This document shows positions 33,423 through 43,111 of a stretch of 64,000 nucleotides of DNA, piece after piece. The stretch lies in the NCBI GenBank assembly GCA_947525975.1, contig CANNVE010000012.1:1-64000 (forward strand), given 5' to 3'. The translations under genes and the position numbers were made by a program. The first letter of the stretch is position 1; the number at the start of each line of letters is the position of its first letter. The DNA is from an uncultured Muribaculaceae bacterium. GTDB taxonomy: Bacteria; Bacteroidota; Bacteroidia; Bacteroidales; Muribaculaceae. The notes below the pieces were generated by a model. The model saw only the letters and a list, made by a program, of their open reading frames with translations, had not been told where the DNA came from and made no database searches.

Positions 33423-34736
33423 TCATCTTGCAGTGGGTGTAGTCTGTGGCTTGGAGGGAGTGCAGAGGCGCTTCATGCCCATGGATATGGCCACGCAGAT
33501 GGCCACGGGCAGGAAGTATCCGAATGATCCTGACATTTCGCAAACGAGGAATATGGCCATCAGCGGGGCGCCGATGATGCCGCCCATGGCTCCGGCCATG
33601 CCGAAGAAGGCGAAATGGCCCACGATCAGGTGGGCGTCAAAGAGTGCGTTGACCGTCAGAGCGTAGAAGAGGCCCACAAAGCAGCCGGCGAATAGGGTGG
33701 GGGCGAATGTGCCGGCCACGCCGCCGCCATTGTTGGTGGCCGAGCAGGCGAATGCCTTCAGCAGCATGGTGAGGGCGGCCAGGGATATCAAGGCCCATGC
33801 ACCGTGGAGCGAGTTGAGCACGCTTCCGCTCAGCACCCTGTCGATGTCGCTGTTGATGATGTGGCCTATCACGTCGTATCCCTCGCCGAAGAGGGCGGGG
33901 CAGAGCACCACGCAGGCCGAGATGATGCACCCCGAGGTCACGGCGCGCACCCAGATGTTGCCGATCTTGGCGAGCAAGCGGGCGAGCCAAGCCATTGAAA
34001 ATTCGTAATATCTCGAATACAGGCCGCAAATGATGCCGAGAAGCGCTATCCACCCAAGCCAGTGCCAATCGAAAGGCACGCTCTGGTCCATCAGGATGTC
34101 GAATGTGAATCCTGACATCACGTAGGCCGTGAGCGACGCCACCACCACTGCCAGGAACAGGGCCAGGATGGCCGGATTGGTGAGTTCGATGTGAAGCACC
34201 TCGATCGAATAGAGCGCGCCGGCGAACGGAGCCTTGAAAATGCCTGCGATACCGGCTCCAGCTCCGCATCCTACCATCACGCGCATCAGGTCGGGCCCGA
34301 GCCCGAGCCTCTGCGCTATGTTGCTGCCGATGGCCGCTCCGGTGTAGGCTATCGGGCCTTCGCCGCCGGCTGAGCCGCCGAAGCCGAGGGTGATGCTGCC
34401 GGTCAATACCGATGAGTACATCAGCGAGCGGCGCATCTTCAGGTTGCCCTCTTTGAGAGCGTCCTCCACCTTCTTGGTGCCGTGGGCCGGGCTGTAGCCG
34501 AGTATGTATTTGCACACGGCTACAGTGAGCACGATGCCTATGATCGGGAGCACTACCAGGGGCCAGTGGAAGCCGGCGTGGAGATATTCCATCACAAGTT
34601 TGGCCACGAAATTGATGCAGTATTTCAGCACGCAGGCCGATAGGCCGCACAGCACGCCCACAAGAGCGGCTATAATATTGGCGAGGGCCACCTGCGACAG
34701 GTGGCCCTTTTCCCTTTGCAGGAGTTCGCTCAGCAT
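33423..34736 (-). CDS. CLC family chloride channel/transporter
   Basis: A 437-residue membrane protein with the CLC fold. The selectivity motif GSAGGEGP is at 121-128 and retains the gating glutamate (E127 area). A second conserved stretch is GIFKAPFAGALYSIEVLHIEL near 165-185. By alignment with the E. coli exchanger motif APLAGILFIIEEM, the internal proton glutamate (E203) is Val here, as in the animal CLC channels, so this member may conduct chloride without proton coupling. A third motif, NNGGGVAGTFAPTLFAG, is near 335. No CBS domains. ATG at 34736. It lies 22 bp downstream of pheS, so it is probably cotranscribed. Confidence 0.93.
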   Translation of the reverse strand: MLSELLQREKGHLSQVALANIIAALVGVLCGLSACVLKYCINFVAKLVMEYLHAGFHWPLVVLPIIGIVLTVAVCKYILGYSPAHGTKKVEDALKEGNLKMRRSLMYSSVLTGSITLGFGGSAGGEGPIAYTGAAIGSNIAQRLGLGPDLMRVMVGCGAGAGIAGIFKAPFAGALYSIEVLHIELTNPAILALFLAVVVASLTAYVMSGFTFDILMDQSVPFDWHWLGWIALLGIICGLYSRYYEFSMAWLARLLAKIGNIWVRAVTSGCIISACVVLCPALFGEGYDVIGHIINSDIDRVLSGSVLNSLHGAWALISLAALTMLLKAFACSATNNGGGVAGTFAPTLFAGCFVGLFYALTVNALFDAHLIVGHFAFFGMAGAMGGIIGAPLMAIFLVCEMSGSFGYFLPVAICVAISMGMKRLCTPSKPQTTPTAR

Positions 34737-34758
34737 ATTTTCAGTGTGTTATGGCGTG

Positions 34759-35778
34759 TCAGCGTGCCGACTCGAACTCTTCGAGGAAGCGCACGTCGTT
34801 CTCCGAGAATAGGCGCAGGTCGCTCACGCGGTATTTCAGGTTGGTGATGCGCTCTATGCCCATGCCGAGGGCAAAGCCGCTGTATACCTTCGAGTCGATG
34901 CCGCAGGCTTCGAGCACATTGGGGTCGACCATGCCGCACCCGAGGATTTCCACCCAGCCGGTGTGCTTGCAGAATCCGCATCCCTTGCCGCCGCAGAGGT
35001 CGCAGCTGATGTCCATTTCGGCCGATGGCTCGGTGAAGGGGAAATAGCTGGGGCGCAGACGTATTTTCGTGTCTTTGCCAAACATCTCCTGTGCGAAATA
35101 CAGCAAGGTCTGGCGCAGGTCGGCGAATGTCACGTTCTTGTCCACGTAAAGGGCCTCCACCTGGTGGAAGAAGCAGTGGGCGCGCGCCGAGATGGCCTCG
35201 TTGCGGTATACGCGGCCCGGGCAGATGATGCGTATCGGGGGCTGTCCGGCCTCCATGACGCGGCTCTGCACCGACGAGGTGTGGGTGCGAAGCAGCACGT
35301 CGGGCTCGCGCTTGATGAAGAATGTATCCTGCATATCGCGGGCCGGATGGTCAGCGGCGAAGTTGAGCGATGAGAACACGTGCCAGTCGTCCTCCACCTC
35401 CGGGCCTTCGGCCACGGTGAATCCAAGGCGGCGGAATATGTCGATGATCTCCTCGCGCACCAGCGACAGCGGGTGGCGGGTGCCGATCTTCCACGGAGCG
35501 GCTGTGCGGCTCAGGTCGATGCCCTCGCAGCCCGTGGATTTACTCTCGGCGGCCTCCTTGAGCGAGTTGATCTTGTCGGTGGCGAGATTCTTGAGCTCGT
35601 TGAGGGCCTGTCCGATGGCGCGCTTCATTTCTGCCGGCACGGTGCGGAAATCGTTCATGAGCAGCGATATTTCGCCCTTCTTGCTCAGGTATCTTATGCG
35701 CAGGGCCTCTGCCTCGGCGGCTGTCGAGGCGGTGGCGCTTTCGATTTCTGCTTTTAATGCATTGATTTTTTCAATCAT
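34759..35778 (-). CDS. pheS: Phenylalanine-tRNA ligase alpha subunit
   Basis: A 339-residue catalytic subunit of phenylalanyl-tRNA synthetase (alpha2beta2 with PheT). The N-terminal coiled-coil arm (1-85) contacts tRNA; the class II core follows with motif 2 around GRVYRNEAISARAHCFFHQVE (about 190-210) and motif 3 GFALGMGIERI near 310. FTEPSAEMDISCDLCGGKGCGFC contains Cys residues common in this subunit. ATG at 35778. The pheT gene is not in the window. A TAnnTTTG box at 35838-35845 precedes it. Confidence 0.97.
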   Translation of the reverse strand: MIEKINALKAEIESATASTAAEAEALRIRYLSKKGEISLLMNDFRTVPAEMKRAIGQALNELKNLATDKINSLKEAAESKSTGCEGIDLSRTAAPWKIGTRHPLSLVREEIIDIFRRLGFTVAEGPEVEDDWHVFSSLNFAADHPARDMQDTFFIKREPDVLLRTHTSSVQSRVMEAGQPPIRIICPGRVYRNEAISARAHCFFHQVEALYVDKNVTFADLRQTLLYFAQEMFGKDTKIRLRPSYFPFTEPSAEMDISCDLCGGKGCGFCKHTGWVEILGCGMVDPNVLEACGIDSKVYSGFALGMGIERITNLKYRVSDLRLFSENDVRFLEEFESAR

Positions 35779-35837
35779 TTCGCAGTCTATGTTTGTTATA
35801 TTGGTTGTTATATATTTGTGACTTGATATTTAATTGG

Positions 35838-35845
35838 CAAATTTA
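35838..35845 (-). promoter_or_regulatory. Promoter -7 box of pheS
   Basis: Minus strand TAAATTTG, about 60 nt before the pheS ATG. It lies back to back with the plus-strand box at 35900-35907. Confidence 0.55.
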
Positions 35846-35899
35846 CTAAAATTTCGCGACTTTTCCCCCAGGCGCATACCAAAATAAAATAAAAATCTG

Positions 35900-35907
35900 T
35901 AAATTTG
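35900..35907 (+). promoter_or_regulatory. Promoter -7 box of DUF389 gene
   Basis: TAAATTTG, 28 nt before the ATG at 35935. No clear -33 TTTG. Confidence 0.55.
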
Positions 35908-35934
35908 TGGATACCCACGTTTCAATAGCATTCT

Positions 35935-37305
35935 ATGGCCTCACAATTTCTCACCACGCTCAACAATCAGCTCAGGCAATATTTCCGCCTCACCCCATAT
36001 CTCGAAGACGAGAACGAAGCCAAGCAGTCGATCATCGACGGCGTTTCTTTCCGCGGCCCCAACATCCTGATCCTCATCCTGGCCATATTCGTGGCCTCGC
36101 TCGGCCTCAACACCAATTCCGCCGCCGTCATCATCGGCGCCATGCTCATTTCCCCCCTTATGGGCCCCATCATAGGCATCGGCCTTGGAGTGGGCATATA
36201 TGATTTCGCCCTGATCAAGCGCTCGGCCCGCAACCTCGCCGCCGCCGCGCTATTCTCGGTCATAGCCTCTACCATCTTCTTCCTCATCTCGCCTGTGAGC
36301 GAAGGACGCAGCGAGCTCCTGGCGCGCACATCGCCCACCATCTACGATGTGCTGATAGGCTTCTTCGGCGGAGCCGCCGGCATTGTGGCCATCGCCTGCA
36401 AGCAGAAGGGCAACGTGATTCCGGGCGTGGCCATAGCCACCGCCCTCATGCCGCCCCTGTGCACAGCCGGATACGGCCTGGCCACGTGGCAGCTGCAATA
36501 TTTCACCGGAGCGTTCTATCTCTTCCTCATCAATTCCATCTTCATCTCCCTCGCCACCCTTATAGGCGTGAAGCTGTTCCGCTTCAAGGAGGTCGCCTTC
36601 GTCAATCCCGAGAGACGCACACGCATCAAGCGCATCATCACCTGCGTGGTGGTCGCCACCCTGCTGCCGAGCGTCTATCTCACTGTGCAGATGCTGCGCG
36701 AGAGCTTCTTCGTCACCAACGCCAACAATTTCGTAGACGAGGAACTCAGCTTCCCCAACACCCAGGTATTCAGCAAGGACGCATACATAAAGAAATGGCA
36801 TAAATATCTAAATGTCACCCTTATAGGGCAATACGTAGACATCGACTCCCTGAAGGTGGCCATGACCTCGCAGATGGAAAAAGATCCCTGGCTGCGCGGC
36901 ACCACGGTCAACATCAAGCAAGGCTTCTCCACGGGCCTTGCCGCCGATGCGCGCACAAAGTCGGAAAGCCTCAGCGATATGTTCTCGTCGGTCGTGAGCC
37001 AGATTGAGGCCCAAAAGGCCGACATCGACTCGCTGCGGCAGGTGATCGCCGCCCGCAAGCAGTTCGACTCCCTGTCATACGCCATCGCCCCCGAGATCAA
37101 GGCCCTGTATCCCGACATCACCTTCATCTCGCTCAGCCGTGCCTACGTATGCAACATCGAGTCGCGCAAGATCGACACCCTCAACCTCGCCCTTATCGAA
37201 AGCAAAAAGCGCCTCGGCGACCTGCCCAAAATCAAGCAATACCTCGAAGCCCGCACCGGCATGCCCGGCATCCGCATAATCCAGACCGACATGAAACTCC
37301 CCTGA
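35935..37305 (+). CDS. DUF389 domain membrane protein
   Basis: A 456-residue membrane protein of the DUF389 family, whose function is not established. The conserved membrane block (about 35-235) includes ASLGLNTNSAAVIIGAMLISPLMGPIIGIGLGVGIYD and KQKGNVIPGVAIATALMPPLCTAGYGLA, then a further helix near 230-245. The remaining 200 residues are soluble and probably periplasmic, with a helical stretch (DMFSSVVSQIEAQKADIDSLRQVIAARKQ) and an end resembling an OsmY-like or related binding domain. ATG at 35935. Divergent from pheS; followed by a strong terminator. Confidence 0.9.
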   Translation: MASQFLTTLNNQLRQYFRLTPYLEDENEAKQSIIDGVSFRGPNILILILAIFVASLGLNTNSAAVIIGAMLISPLMGPIIGIGLGVGIYDFALIKRSARNLAAAALFSVIASTIFFLISPVSEGRSELLARTSPTIYDVLIGFFGGAAGIVAIACKQKGNVIPGVAIATALMPPLCTAGYGLATWQLQYFTGAFYLFLINSIFISLATLIGVKLFRFKEVAFVNPERRTRIKRIITCVVVATLLPSVYLTVQMLRESFFVTNANNFVDEELSFPNTQVFSKDAYIKKWHKYLNVTLIGQYVDIDSLKVAMTSQMEKDPWLRGTTVNIKQGFSTGLAADARTKSESLSDMFSSVVSQIEAQKADIDSLRQVIAARKQFDSLSYAIAPEIKALYPDITFISLSRAYVCNIESRKIDTLNLALIESKKRLGDLPKIKQYLEARTGMPGIRIIQTDMKLP

Positions 37306-37365
37306 CGCCCCCCCGCCTTTATTTCGGGGAGGGGGCAAACAATGGGGGGCGTTTTTAGGTTATAT

Positions 37366-37394
37366 ATGAGGGCGGGGACGCCCTCATGTTTTTT
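37366..37394 (+). terminator. Rho-independent terminator after DUF389 gene
   Basis: ATGAGGGCG (37366-37374), loop GGGA, CGCCCTCAT (37379-37387), followed by gttttttc. It ends just before the malic enzyme gene. Confidence 0.85.
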
Positions 37395-37422
37395 CTAACC
37401 AGACAAACCCTGTTTCACGATT

Positions 37423-38772
37423 ATGTCAAAGACTATTACGAAAGAAGCCGCGCTCGATTATCATGAATATCCGCAGCCCGGAAAGATAGAGGTGGTGCCC
37501 ACCAAACCTTATTTCACGCAGTACGATCTCGGCTTGGCCTATTCGCCCGGCGTGGCGTACCCATGCGAGGAGATAGAGGCAGACAAGGCTGCCGCATACC
37601 GATACACAAATAAGAGCAACCTTGTGGCCGTCATCAGCAACGGCACAGCAGTGCTGGGCCTCGGCAACATCGGTGCCCAGGCCGCAAAGCCGGTGATGGA
37701 AGGCAAGGCTTTGCTGTTCAAGATTTTCGCCGGCATAGACAGTTTTGACATTGAGGTCAACGAGACTGATCCCGATAAGTTTGTCGAGATTGTCAAGGCC
37801 ATCGCTCCCACATTCGGAGGCATCAATCTCGAGGACATCGGCGCGCCGGCATGCTTTGAGATCGAGCGGAGGCTGAAGCAGGAATGCGATGTGCCCGTGA
37901 TGCACGATGACCAGCACGGCACGGCCATCATCTCCTCGGCCGGCCTGCTCAACGCGGCCCTGCTGCAGGGAAAGGAGATTGAGGATCTGCGTGTGGTGGT
38001 GAGCGGCGCCGGAGCCGCCGCTATCATGTGCGCCCGCATGTACAAACTATTGGGAGTCAAGGCTGAAAACATCGTGATGTGTGACAGCAAGGGCGTGATC
38101 CGCGCCGACCGCGCAGGCCTGTCGCCCGAAAAGGAAGAGTTCGCCACCGTCCGAGATATCCACACTCTGTCTGACGCCATAGCGGGCGCCGACGTGCTGC
38201 TCGGCCTGTCGGTGGGCGGAGCCGTCACGCCGGAAATGCTCATGTCGATGGCTCCGAAGCCCATAATCTTCGCCCTCGCTAATCCTGACCCTGAGATCAC
38301 CTATGACGAGGCCATGCGCGCGCGTCCCGACGCTATCGTGGCCACGGGCCGCAGCGATTATCCCAACCAGGTCAATAACGTACTGGGCTTTCCGTTCATA
38401 TTCCGCGGCGCGCTCGATTGCGGAGCCACCGACATCAACGACGCCATGAAGCTGGCCGCAGCGAGAGCTATAGCGGATCTTGCAAAGCAGCCTGTGCCGC
38501 AGAGCGTGCTGAAGGCTTACGGCCTGCGCAAGCTCGTGTTCGGCCCTGAATATATCCTGCCGAAGCCCTTTGACCACCGGTTGCTCTTCAATGTGAGCTC
38601 TGCTGTGGCCAAGGCGGCCCGCGAGAGCGGCGTGGCCACACGGCCCATCGCCGACCCCAAGGCCTACCATGACCGCCTGTGGAATCTTGTAGACAGTGGG
38701 CGCCACTTCATCTGCCAAGTGCCGCGCAGCATAGGCAGCGATGAGCAGACCGGGGTGGTGATGTCGTTTTAG
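37423..38772 (+). CDS. NAD(P)-dependent malic enzyme, short form
   Basis: A 449-residue malic enzyme converting malate to pyruvate and CO2 with NAD(P)+. Visible motifs: [18 protein letters not shown]-type N-terminus, [24 protein letters not shown] (about 72-95), [17 protein letters not shown] (metal and substrate site, about 162-178), and the Rossmann glycines in [21 protein letters not shown] near 190. It closely follows the N-terminal part of MaeB-type enzymes but stops where the phosphotransacetylase-like domain of those (about 760 residues) would begin; no remnant of that domain follows. So it is a natural short form or a clean truncation. ATG at 37423. Confidence 0.92.
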   Translation: MSKTITKEAALDYHEYPQPGKIEVVPTKPYFTQYDLGLAYSPGVAYPCEEIEADKAAAYRYTNKSNLVAVISNGTAVLGLGNIGAQAAKPVMEGKALLFKIFAGIDSFDIEVNETDPDKFVEIVKAIAPTFGGINLEDIGAPACFEIERRLKQECDVPVMHDDQHGTAIISSAGLLNAALLQGKEIEDLRVVVSGAGAAAIMCARMYKLLGVKAENIVMCDSKGVIRADRAGLSPEKEEFATVRDIHTLSDAIAGADVLLGLSVGGAVTPEMLMSMAPKPIIFALANPDPEITYDEAMRARPDAIVATGRSDYPNQVNNVLGFPFIFRGALDCGATDINDAMKLAAARAIADLAKQPVPQSVLKAYGLRKLVFGPEYILPKPFDHRLLFNVSSAVAKAARESGVATRPIADPKAYHDRLWNLVDSGRHFICQVPRSIGSDEQTGVVMSF

Positions 38773-38904
38773 GCATTGGGCCTCCGCGTCATGCGCTGAT
38801 TCACAGCCTGATGCGGAGGGTGCCAAGGATGTGGGCGGCTTTGCGTCACGATGGAATTCTAATATTTTTTCATCCATACACCTTATTATATAGAAAAAAA
38901 TGTG

Positions 38905-38912
38905 TAATTTTG
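38905..38912 (+). promoter_or_regulatory. Promoter -7 box of topA
   Basis: TAATTTTG, 27 nt before the ATG at 38940. Confidence 0.6.
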
Positions 38913-38939
38913 GCGTCTGAAATAAAATTGATAGGCAGA

Positions 38940-41252
38940 ATGCTAAAAAATCTCGTTATAGTCGAGTCTCCAGCCAAGGCAAAGACGATTGAAAAATTTC
39001 TCGGCCCCGACTACAAGGTGATGTCGAGCTACGGACATATACGCGACCTCAAGAAGAAAAATTTCAGCATCGACATTGATGCCGGCTTCGCGCCCATTTA
39101 TGAAATACCGGAAGACAAGCGTCAGCTTGTGCAGGAATTAAAGAAAGCCGCCGCACAGGCCCAGACCGTATGGCTCGCTTCCGATGAGGACCGCGAGGGA
39201 GAGGCCATAGCCTGGCACCTTTTCGAGGTGCTTGGGCTGGACCCGTCGCGCACGAAGCGCATAGTATTCCACGAAATCACCAAGCCGGCCATCATCAACG
39301 CCATCGAGCATCCGCGTGAGATAGACATCAACCTCGTCGACGCCCAGCAGGCGCGCCGCGTGCTCGACCGCATAGTCGGCTTCGAACTCTCGCCTGTGCT
39401 GTGGCGCAAGATCAAGCCGGCTCTGTCAGCCGGGCGTGTGCAGTCGGTGGCTGTGCGCCTCATAGTGGAGAGGGAAAAAGAGATCAAGAATTTCGTCAGC
39501 GAGCCGTACTATCGCGTCACGGCTGTCTTCGCCTCGGCTGAAGGCCACGCCGTGAAGGCCGAGCTGTCGCGCCGCCTGCCCGACGAGAAGGCTGTGGCCG
39601 ATTTCCTCGACGATTGCAAGAAGGCCGATTTCAAGGTGACCGACGTGGTGGCTCGCGACCTTAAGAAGTCGCCTGCTCCTCCCTTCACCACATCCACCCT
39701 GCAGCAGGAGGCTTCGCGAAAACTCGGATTCACCGTCACGCAGACCATGCTCGTGGCCCAGAAGCTCTACGAGGCCGGCCACATCACATACATGCGTACT
39801 GACTCCACCAACCTGTCATCCCTGGCCATAGCGGCAATCTCGGAAGAAATCAAGAGCGGAATCGGAGACCGGTACCTGAAGGTGCGCCATTACCATACCA
39901 GCGCCAAAGGTGCCCAGGAGGCCCACGAGGCAATTCGCCCCACCTACATCAGCAATCACGACATCGACGGCACTCCGCAGGAGAAGCGCCTCTACAACCT
40001 GATATGGAAGCGCACCATAGCCTCGCAGATGGCCGACGCTGAGATCGAAAAGACAACGATCGACATACAGCCGTCGACCCGCCCCGAGCATTTCACGGCC
40101 ACGGGCGAGGTGATCAAATTCGACGGTTTCCTGCGCGTGTACATCGAAAGCACCGACGACGAAGCTGCTTCCGAGTCTGACAGCCTCCTCCCGGCCCTTT
40201 CAAAAGGCGAGGAGCTGAAGGCGCGCGACATCGAGGCAGCGCAGCGATATACCCAGCAGCCGCCGCGATACACCGAGGCGTCGCTGGTCAAGAAGATGGA
40301 AGAGCTCGGCATCGGACGCCCCTCTACCTATGCCCCCACAATCTCCACCATACAGCAGCGCGAATACGTGGAGAAGGGCGAGAAGCCCGGCGTGGAGCGC
40401 GAACTGAAGATATTCACCCTCAAAGGCGGAAAGGTCACATCGAAGACGAAGACCGAGACGGCGGGCGCCGAGCGCGGCAAGCTCATACCCACCGACACCG
40501 GCATGATCGTCAACGAATTTCTTGAAGAATACTTCGCCTCTGTGGTCGACTACAATTTCACCGCCAACATCGAGCATAAATTCGACAGCATAGCCGAAGG
40601 CCGCCTGCAGTGGCCGTCGGTGATGCAGGATTTCTACGGCATGTTCCATCCGTCGGTCGACTCGGCCATGAATATGCGCATGGAGCACAAGGTGGGCGAG
40701 CGCTCTCTCGGCGTAGACCCGCGCACGGGCAAGCCCGTGACCGTGAAGATTGGCCGCTTCGGGCCTCTCGTGCAGATAGGCGTGGCCACCGACGAGGAGA
40801 AGCCGCAGTTCGCCTCGCTGCAGAAGGGCCAGTCGCTATCCACGATCACCCTTGAAGAGGCTCTGAAACTCTTTGAATTTCCCCGTCAGCTTGGCGAATA
40901 CGAGGGCAAGGACGTGAGCGTGGGCATAGGCCGCTTCGGCCCCTACGTGCGCCACGACGGTAAATACGTATCCATCCCCAAGGACATCGCGCCCGCGGCG
41001 CTCACCCTCGAGGAGGCCATCAGTCTCATAATGCAGAAGCGGGAGGCCGAGAGCAAGAAGCTGGTGAAAGCATTTGACCAGGATGCCGACCTGCAGATAC
41101 TCAACGGCCGATACGGCGTCTACATATCATACAAGAAGGGAAACTACAAGATTCCGAAGACTGTGGAGAACCCATCCGACCTCACCTACGAGCAGGCCAT
41201 GGAGATCGTCAACAGCCAGGAGGCCAAGCCAAAGGCACGCCGGTCAAAGTAG
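38940..41252 (+). CDS. topA: DNA topoisomerase I
   Basis: A 770-residue type IA topoisomerase that relaxes negative supercoils. It opens with the TOPRIM domain (MLKNLVIVESPAKAKTIEKFLG; acidic metal site ASDEDREGEAIAWHL near 78-92). The catalytic Tyr is in HITYMRTDSTNLS (about Y284). Instead of zinc fingers, the C-terminus has three repeats of the topo_C type: KIGRFGPLVQIG, GIGRFGPYVRHDGKYVSIP and ILNGRYGVYISYKKGNYKIP, usual in Bacteroidetes, then a basic tail KPKARRSK. I chose the ATG at 38940, right where homologues begin. It probably shares a transcript with the pseudouridine synthase gene 52 bp downstream. Confidence 0.97.
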   Translation: MLKNLVIVESPAKAKTIEKFLGPDYKVMSSYGHIRDLKKKNFSIDIDAGFAPIYEIPEDKRQLVQELKKAAAQAQTVWLASDEDREGEAIAWHLFEVLGLDPSRTKRIVFHEITKPAIINAIEHPREIDINLVDAQQARRVLDRIVGFELSPVLWRKIKPALSAGRVQSVAVRLIVEREKEIKNFVSEPYYRVTAVFASAEGHAVKAELSRRLPDEKAVADFLDDCKKADFKVTDVVARDLKKSPAPPFTTSTLQQEASRKLGFTVTQTMLVAQKLYEAGHITYMRTDSTNLSSLAIAAISEEIKSGIGDRYLKVRHYHTSAKGAQEAHEAIRPTYISNHDIDGTPQEKRLYNLIWKRTIASQMADAEIEKTTIDIQPSTRPEHFTATGEVIKFDGFLRVYIESTDDEAASESDSLLPALSKGEELKARDIEAAQRYTQQPPRYTEASLVKKMEELGIGRPSTYAPTISTIQQREYVEKGEKPGVERELKIFTLKGGKVTSKTKTETAGAERGKLIPTDTGMIVNEFLEEYFASVVDYNFTANIEHKFDSIAEGRLQWPSVMQDFYGMFHPSVDSAMNMRMEHKVGERSLGVDPRTGKPVTVKIGRFGPLVQIGVATDEEKPQFASLQKGQSLSTITLEEALKLFEFPRQLGEYEGKDVSVGIGRFGPYVRHDGKYVSIPKDIAPAALTLEEAISLIMQKREAESKKLVKAFDQDADLQILNGRYGVYISYKKGNYKIPKTVENPSDLTYEQAMEIVNSQEAKPKARRSK

Positions 41253-41304
41253 AAATAAGCCTGCGCCCAAACCCATTGAAACCAATTAATACACCCACAT
41301 CCAC

Positions 41305-42231
41305 TTGAAGCCATTAGCAAGAAAGCCGGGAGCAGAAAAATCCCGCTTCGTACCCGATACGATCATCGACCTCCCCGTAGAGGCCGAAACCACGCTGTTG
41401 CCGCATCTGTTCGACAGCCTGCCGCAATGCAAGAAACAGACAGTAAAAGACTATCTGAAGCATAACCAGGTGATGGTCAACGGCAATGTCTCGCGCCAGT
41501 TTGACCAGCCGCTTAAGCCCGGCGATGACGTGAAAGTCAATCAGAGCCGTGAATTCCAGGTGTTCTACCATCCGCGCATGAAGATTTACTACGAAGATGA
41601 TGACATAATCGTGGCCTATAAAGGCTACGGCCTCCTGAGCATGTCGTCTGACCGACGCAGCAAAAAAGAGGAAATCACGGCCTACTCCATCCTCCGCGAC
41701 TACCTTAAGCGCAAAGATCCGCGCAACAAGCTCTTCATCGTGCACCGCCTCGATCAGCAGACATCGGGCCTGATGATGTTCGCCAAGAATCTGCAGGCCA
41801 AGGAGACGATGCAGCACAACTGGAACAACATGGTGATCGAGCGCAAATACGTGGCCGTTGTTGAGGGCTGCCTCGAACAGCCCGAGGGCGAGGTGCGCAG
41901 CTACCTGGCCGAGAATTCGGCCCATGAAGTCTACTCCACCAAGAATCCCGAGGAAGGAAAACTCTCCGTGACACGCTACCGCACCATCAAGGCCTCCCGC
42001 AAGCGCACCATGGTGGAACTCTCGCTCGACACCGGGCGCAAGAATCAGATCCGCGTGCACATGAAGGATCTCGGCCACCCCATCAGCGGCGACCGTCGCT
42101 ACGGTGCAGGCGTCAGCCCCATCCACCGCCTGGCGCTCCATGCCCAGACCCTGCGGTTTGTGCATCCGGTCACCCGCAAGGACATGAACTTCTCAAGCGA
42201 TATCCCACAGGCATTCCAGAAGCTCCTTTGA
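41305..42231 (+). CDS. RluA family pseudouridine synthase
   Basis: A 308-residue enzyme that converts uridine to pseudouridine in rRNA or tRNA. An N-terminal S4-like RNA-binding segment (LPQCKKQTVKDYLKHNQVMVNGNVSRQFDQPLKPGD, about 40-75) precedes the catalytic domain; the signature HRLDQQTSGLMMFA, with catalytic Asp, is near residue 150, and RKNQIRVHMKDLGHPISGDRRYG near 245. Which RNA it modifies cannot be read from the sequence. The start is TTG at 41305 (MKPLARKPG); no ATG lies in a better place. The DUF3822 gene follows after 4 bp. Confidence 0.93.
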   Translation: MKPLARKPGAEKSRFVPDTIIDLPVEAETTLLPHLFDSLPQCKKQTVKDYLKHNQVMVNGNVSRQFDQPLKPGDDVKVNQSREFQVFYHPRMKIYYEDDDIIVAYKGYGLLSMSSDRRSKKEEITAYSILRDYLKRKDPRNKLFIVHRLDQQTSGLMMFAKNLQAKETMQHNWNNMVIERKYVAVVEGCLEQPEGEVRSYLAENSAHEVYSTKNPEEGKLSVTRYRTIKASRKRTMVELSLDTGRKNQIRVHMKDLGHPISGDRRYGAGVSPIHRLALHAQTLRFVHPVTRKDMNFSSDIPQAFQKLL

Positions 42232-42235
42232 GCCA

Positions 42236-43111
42236 ATGCCCCAATCATCCCTCCACGATAAACCTCTCAAATTGTCACAGCTCACAAAGGATATGATAGA
42301 GGCGCCCGAAATGTGGCGCCTTTCAGTCGAGGCTCATCAAGGCTCCGTCGATGTAGTCATGTATTCGCCCGTAGAGGAGAATTCGCTCATCCACGAGCGC
42401 CTGCCTCTCGACTCGGCCTTGTCGCCCCTGGCTGCTTTCGAAGAGCTCGTCTATGAAAATCCGCTGCTGCTCTCTGACTTCCGCAAGGTCGACATCATCA
42501 TCGACACACCGCGATACACATTCCTGCCCTCGGACTGCGCCACAGACGAAGTCTGCGAGCAGGCCGTACGCACCCTTTGGCCGCAGGTCACTCTATCGGC
42601 CCGCGCCATCCCCGTCCCCGATACGCCCGACACCCTGGTGATGGGCATAGATCCGGGCATGGCCGCCTTCATCTCGCGCACATTTCTCGATGCCGTCCCC
42701 TCTCACCCGATGGCCGTCCTCGCCAAATATTTCAGGCGCATCAGCGCCCAGGGCAACACCGGCAAGATCTATGCGCGCCTTGCTCCGGGCGCGGTCGACG
42801 TCATAGCCTTCAGGGCAGCCGAAGCCCGCAGCGGAGCCTCTCCCCTCCGCGTGGCCTGCTCTTATCCGGCTCCCACGCCCGACGATGCGGCATATTTCAT
42901 CCTGGCCTCGGCCCGGCAGGCCGGATTCGACCTCGATGTCGATGAGATCATGCTTTGCGGCGACGCCCGCATCAGAGAGCAGGTGGCTCCCAAGCTCCGC
43001 GCCTTCGCCCGATTCGTGATGCCCGTGATTTTCCCGTCAGAAATATTCAAGGCCGGGAAGGCTGCCCTCGAGGCCCCATTCGAACTCGTAATTCTACCCC
43101 TATGCGAATAA
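42236..43111 (+). CDS. DUF3822 family protein
   Basis: A 291-residue protein of the DUF3822 family, found in Bacteroidetes next to rsmD and without a proven function. The sequence has an actin-like/ASKHA-like alternation of strands and helices (VDVVMYSPVEENSLIHERLPLD, DTLVMGIDPGMAAFISRTFLDAVPSHPMAVLAKYF, DVDEIMLCGDARIREQVAPKL). ATG at 42236. It overlaps the rsmD start by 10 bp and lies 4 bp after the pseudouridine synthase, so the three form an RNA-modification operon; this suggests a role tied to ribosome maturation, but that is inference. Confidence 0.88.
   Translation: MPQSSLHDKPLKLSQLTKDMIEAPEMWRLSVEAHQGSVDVVMYSPVEENSLIHERLPLDSALSPLAAFEELVYENPLLLSDFRKVDIIIDTPRYTFLPSDCATDEVCEQAVRTLWPQVTLSARAIPVPDTPDTLVMGIDPGMAAFISRTFLDAVPSHPMAVLAKYFRRISAQGNTGKIYARLAPGAVDVIAFRAAEARSGASPLRVACSYPAPTPDDAAYFILASARQAGFDLDVDEIMLCGDARIREQVAPKLRAFARFVMPVIFPSEIFKAGKAALEAPFELVILPLCE

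Noticed and set aside
33637-34650. A 337-codon minus-strand frame overlapping the CLC gene in another frame
   Set aside because: It is Arg/His-rich without features; the CLC frame has clear motifs and membrane helices.
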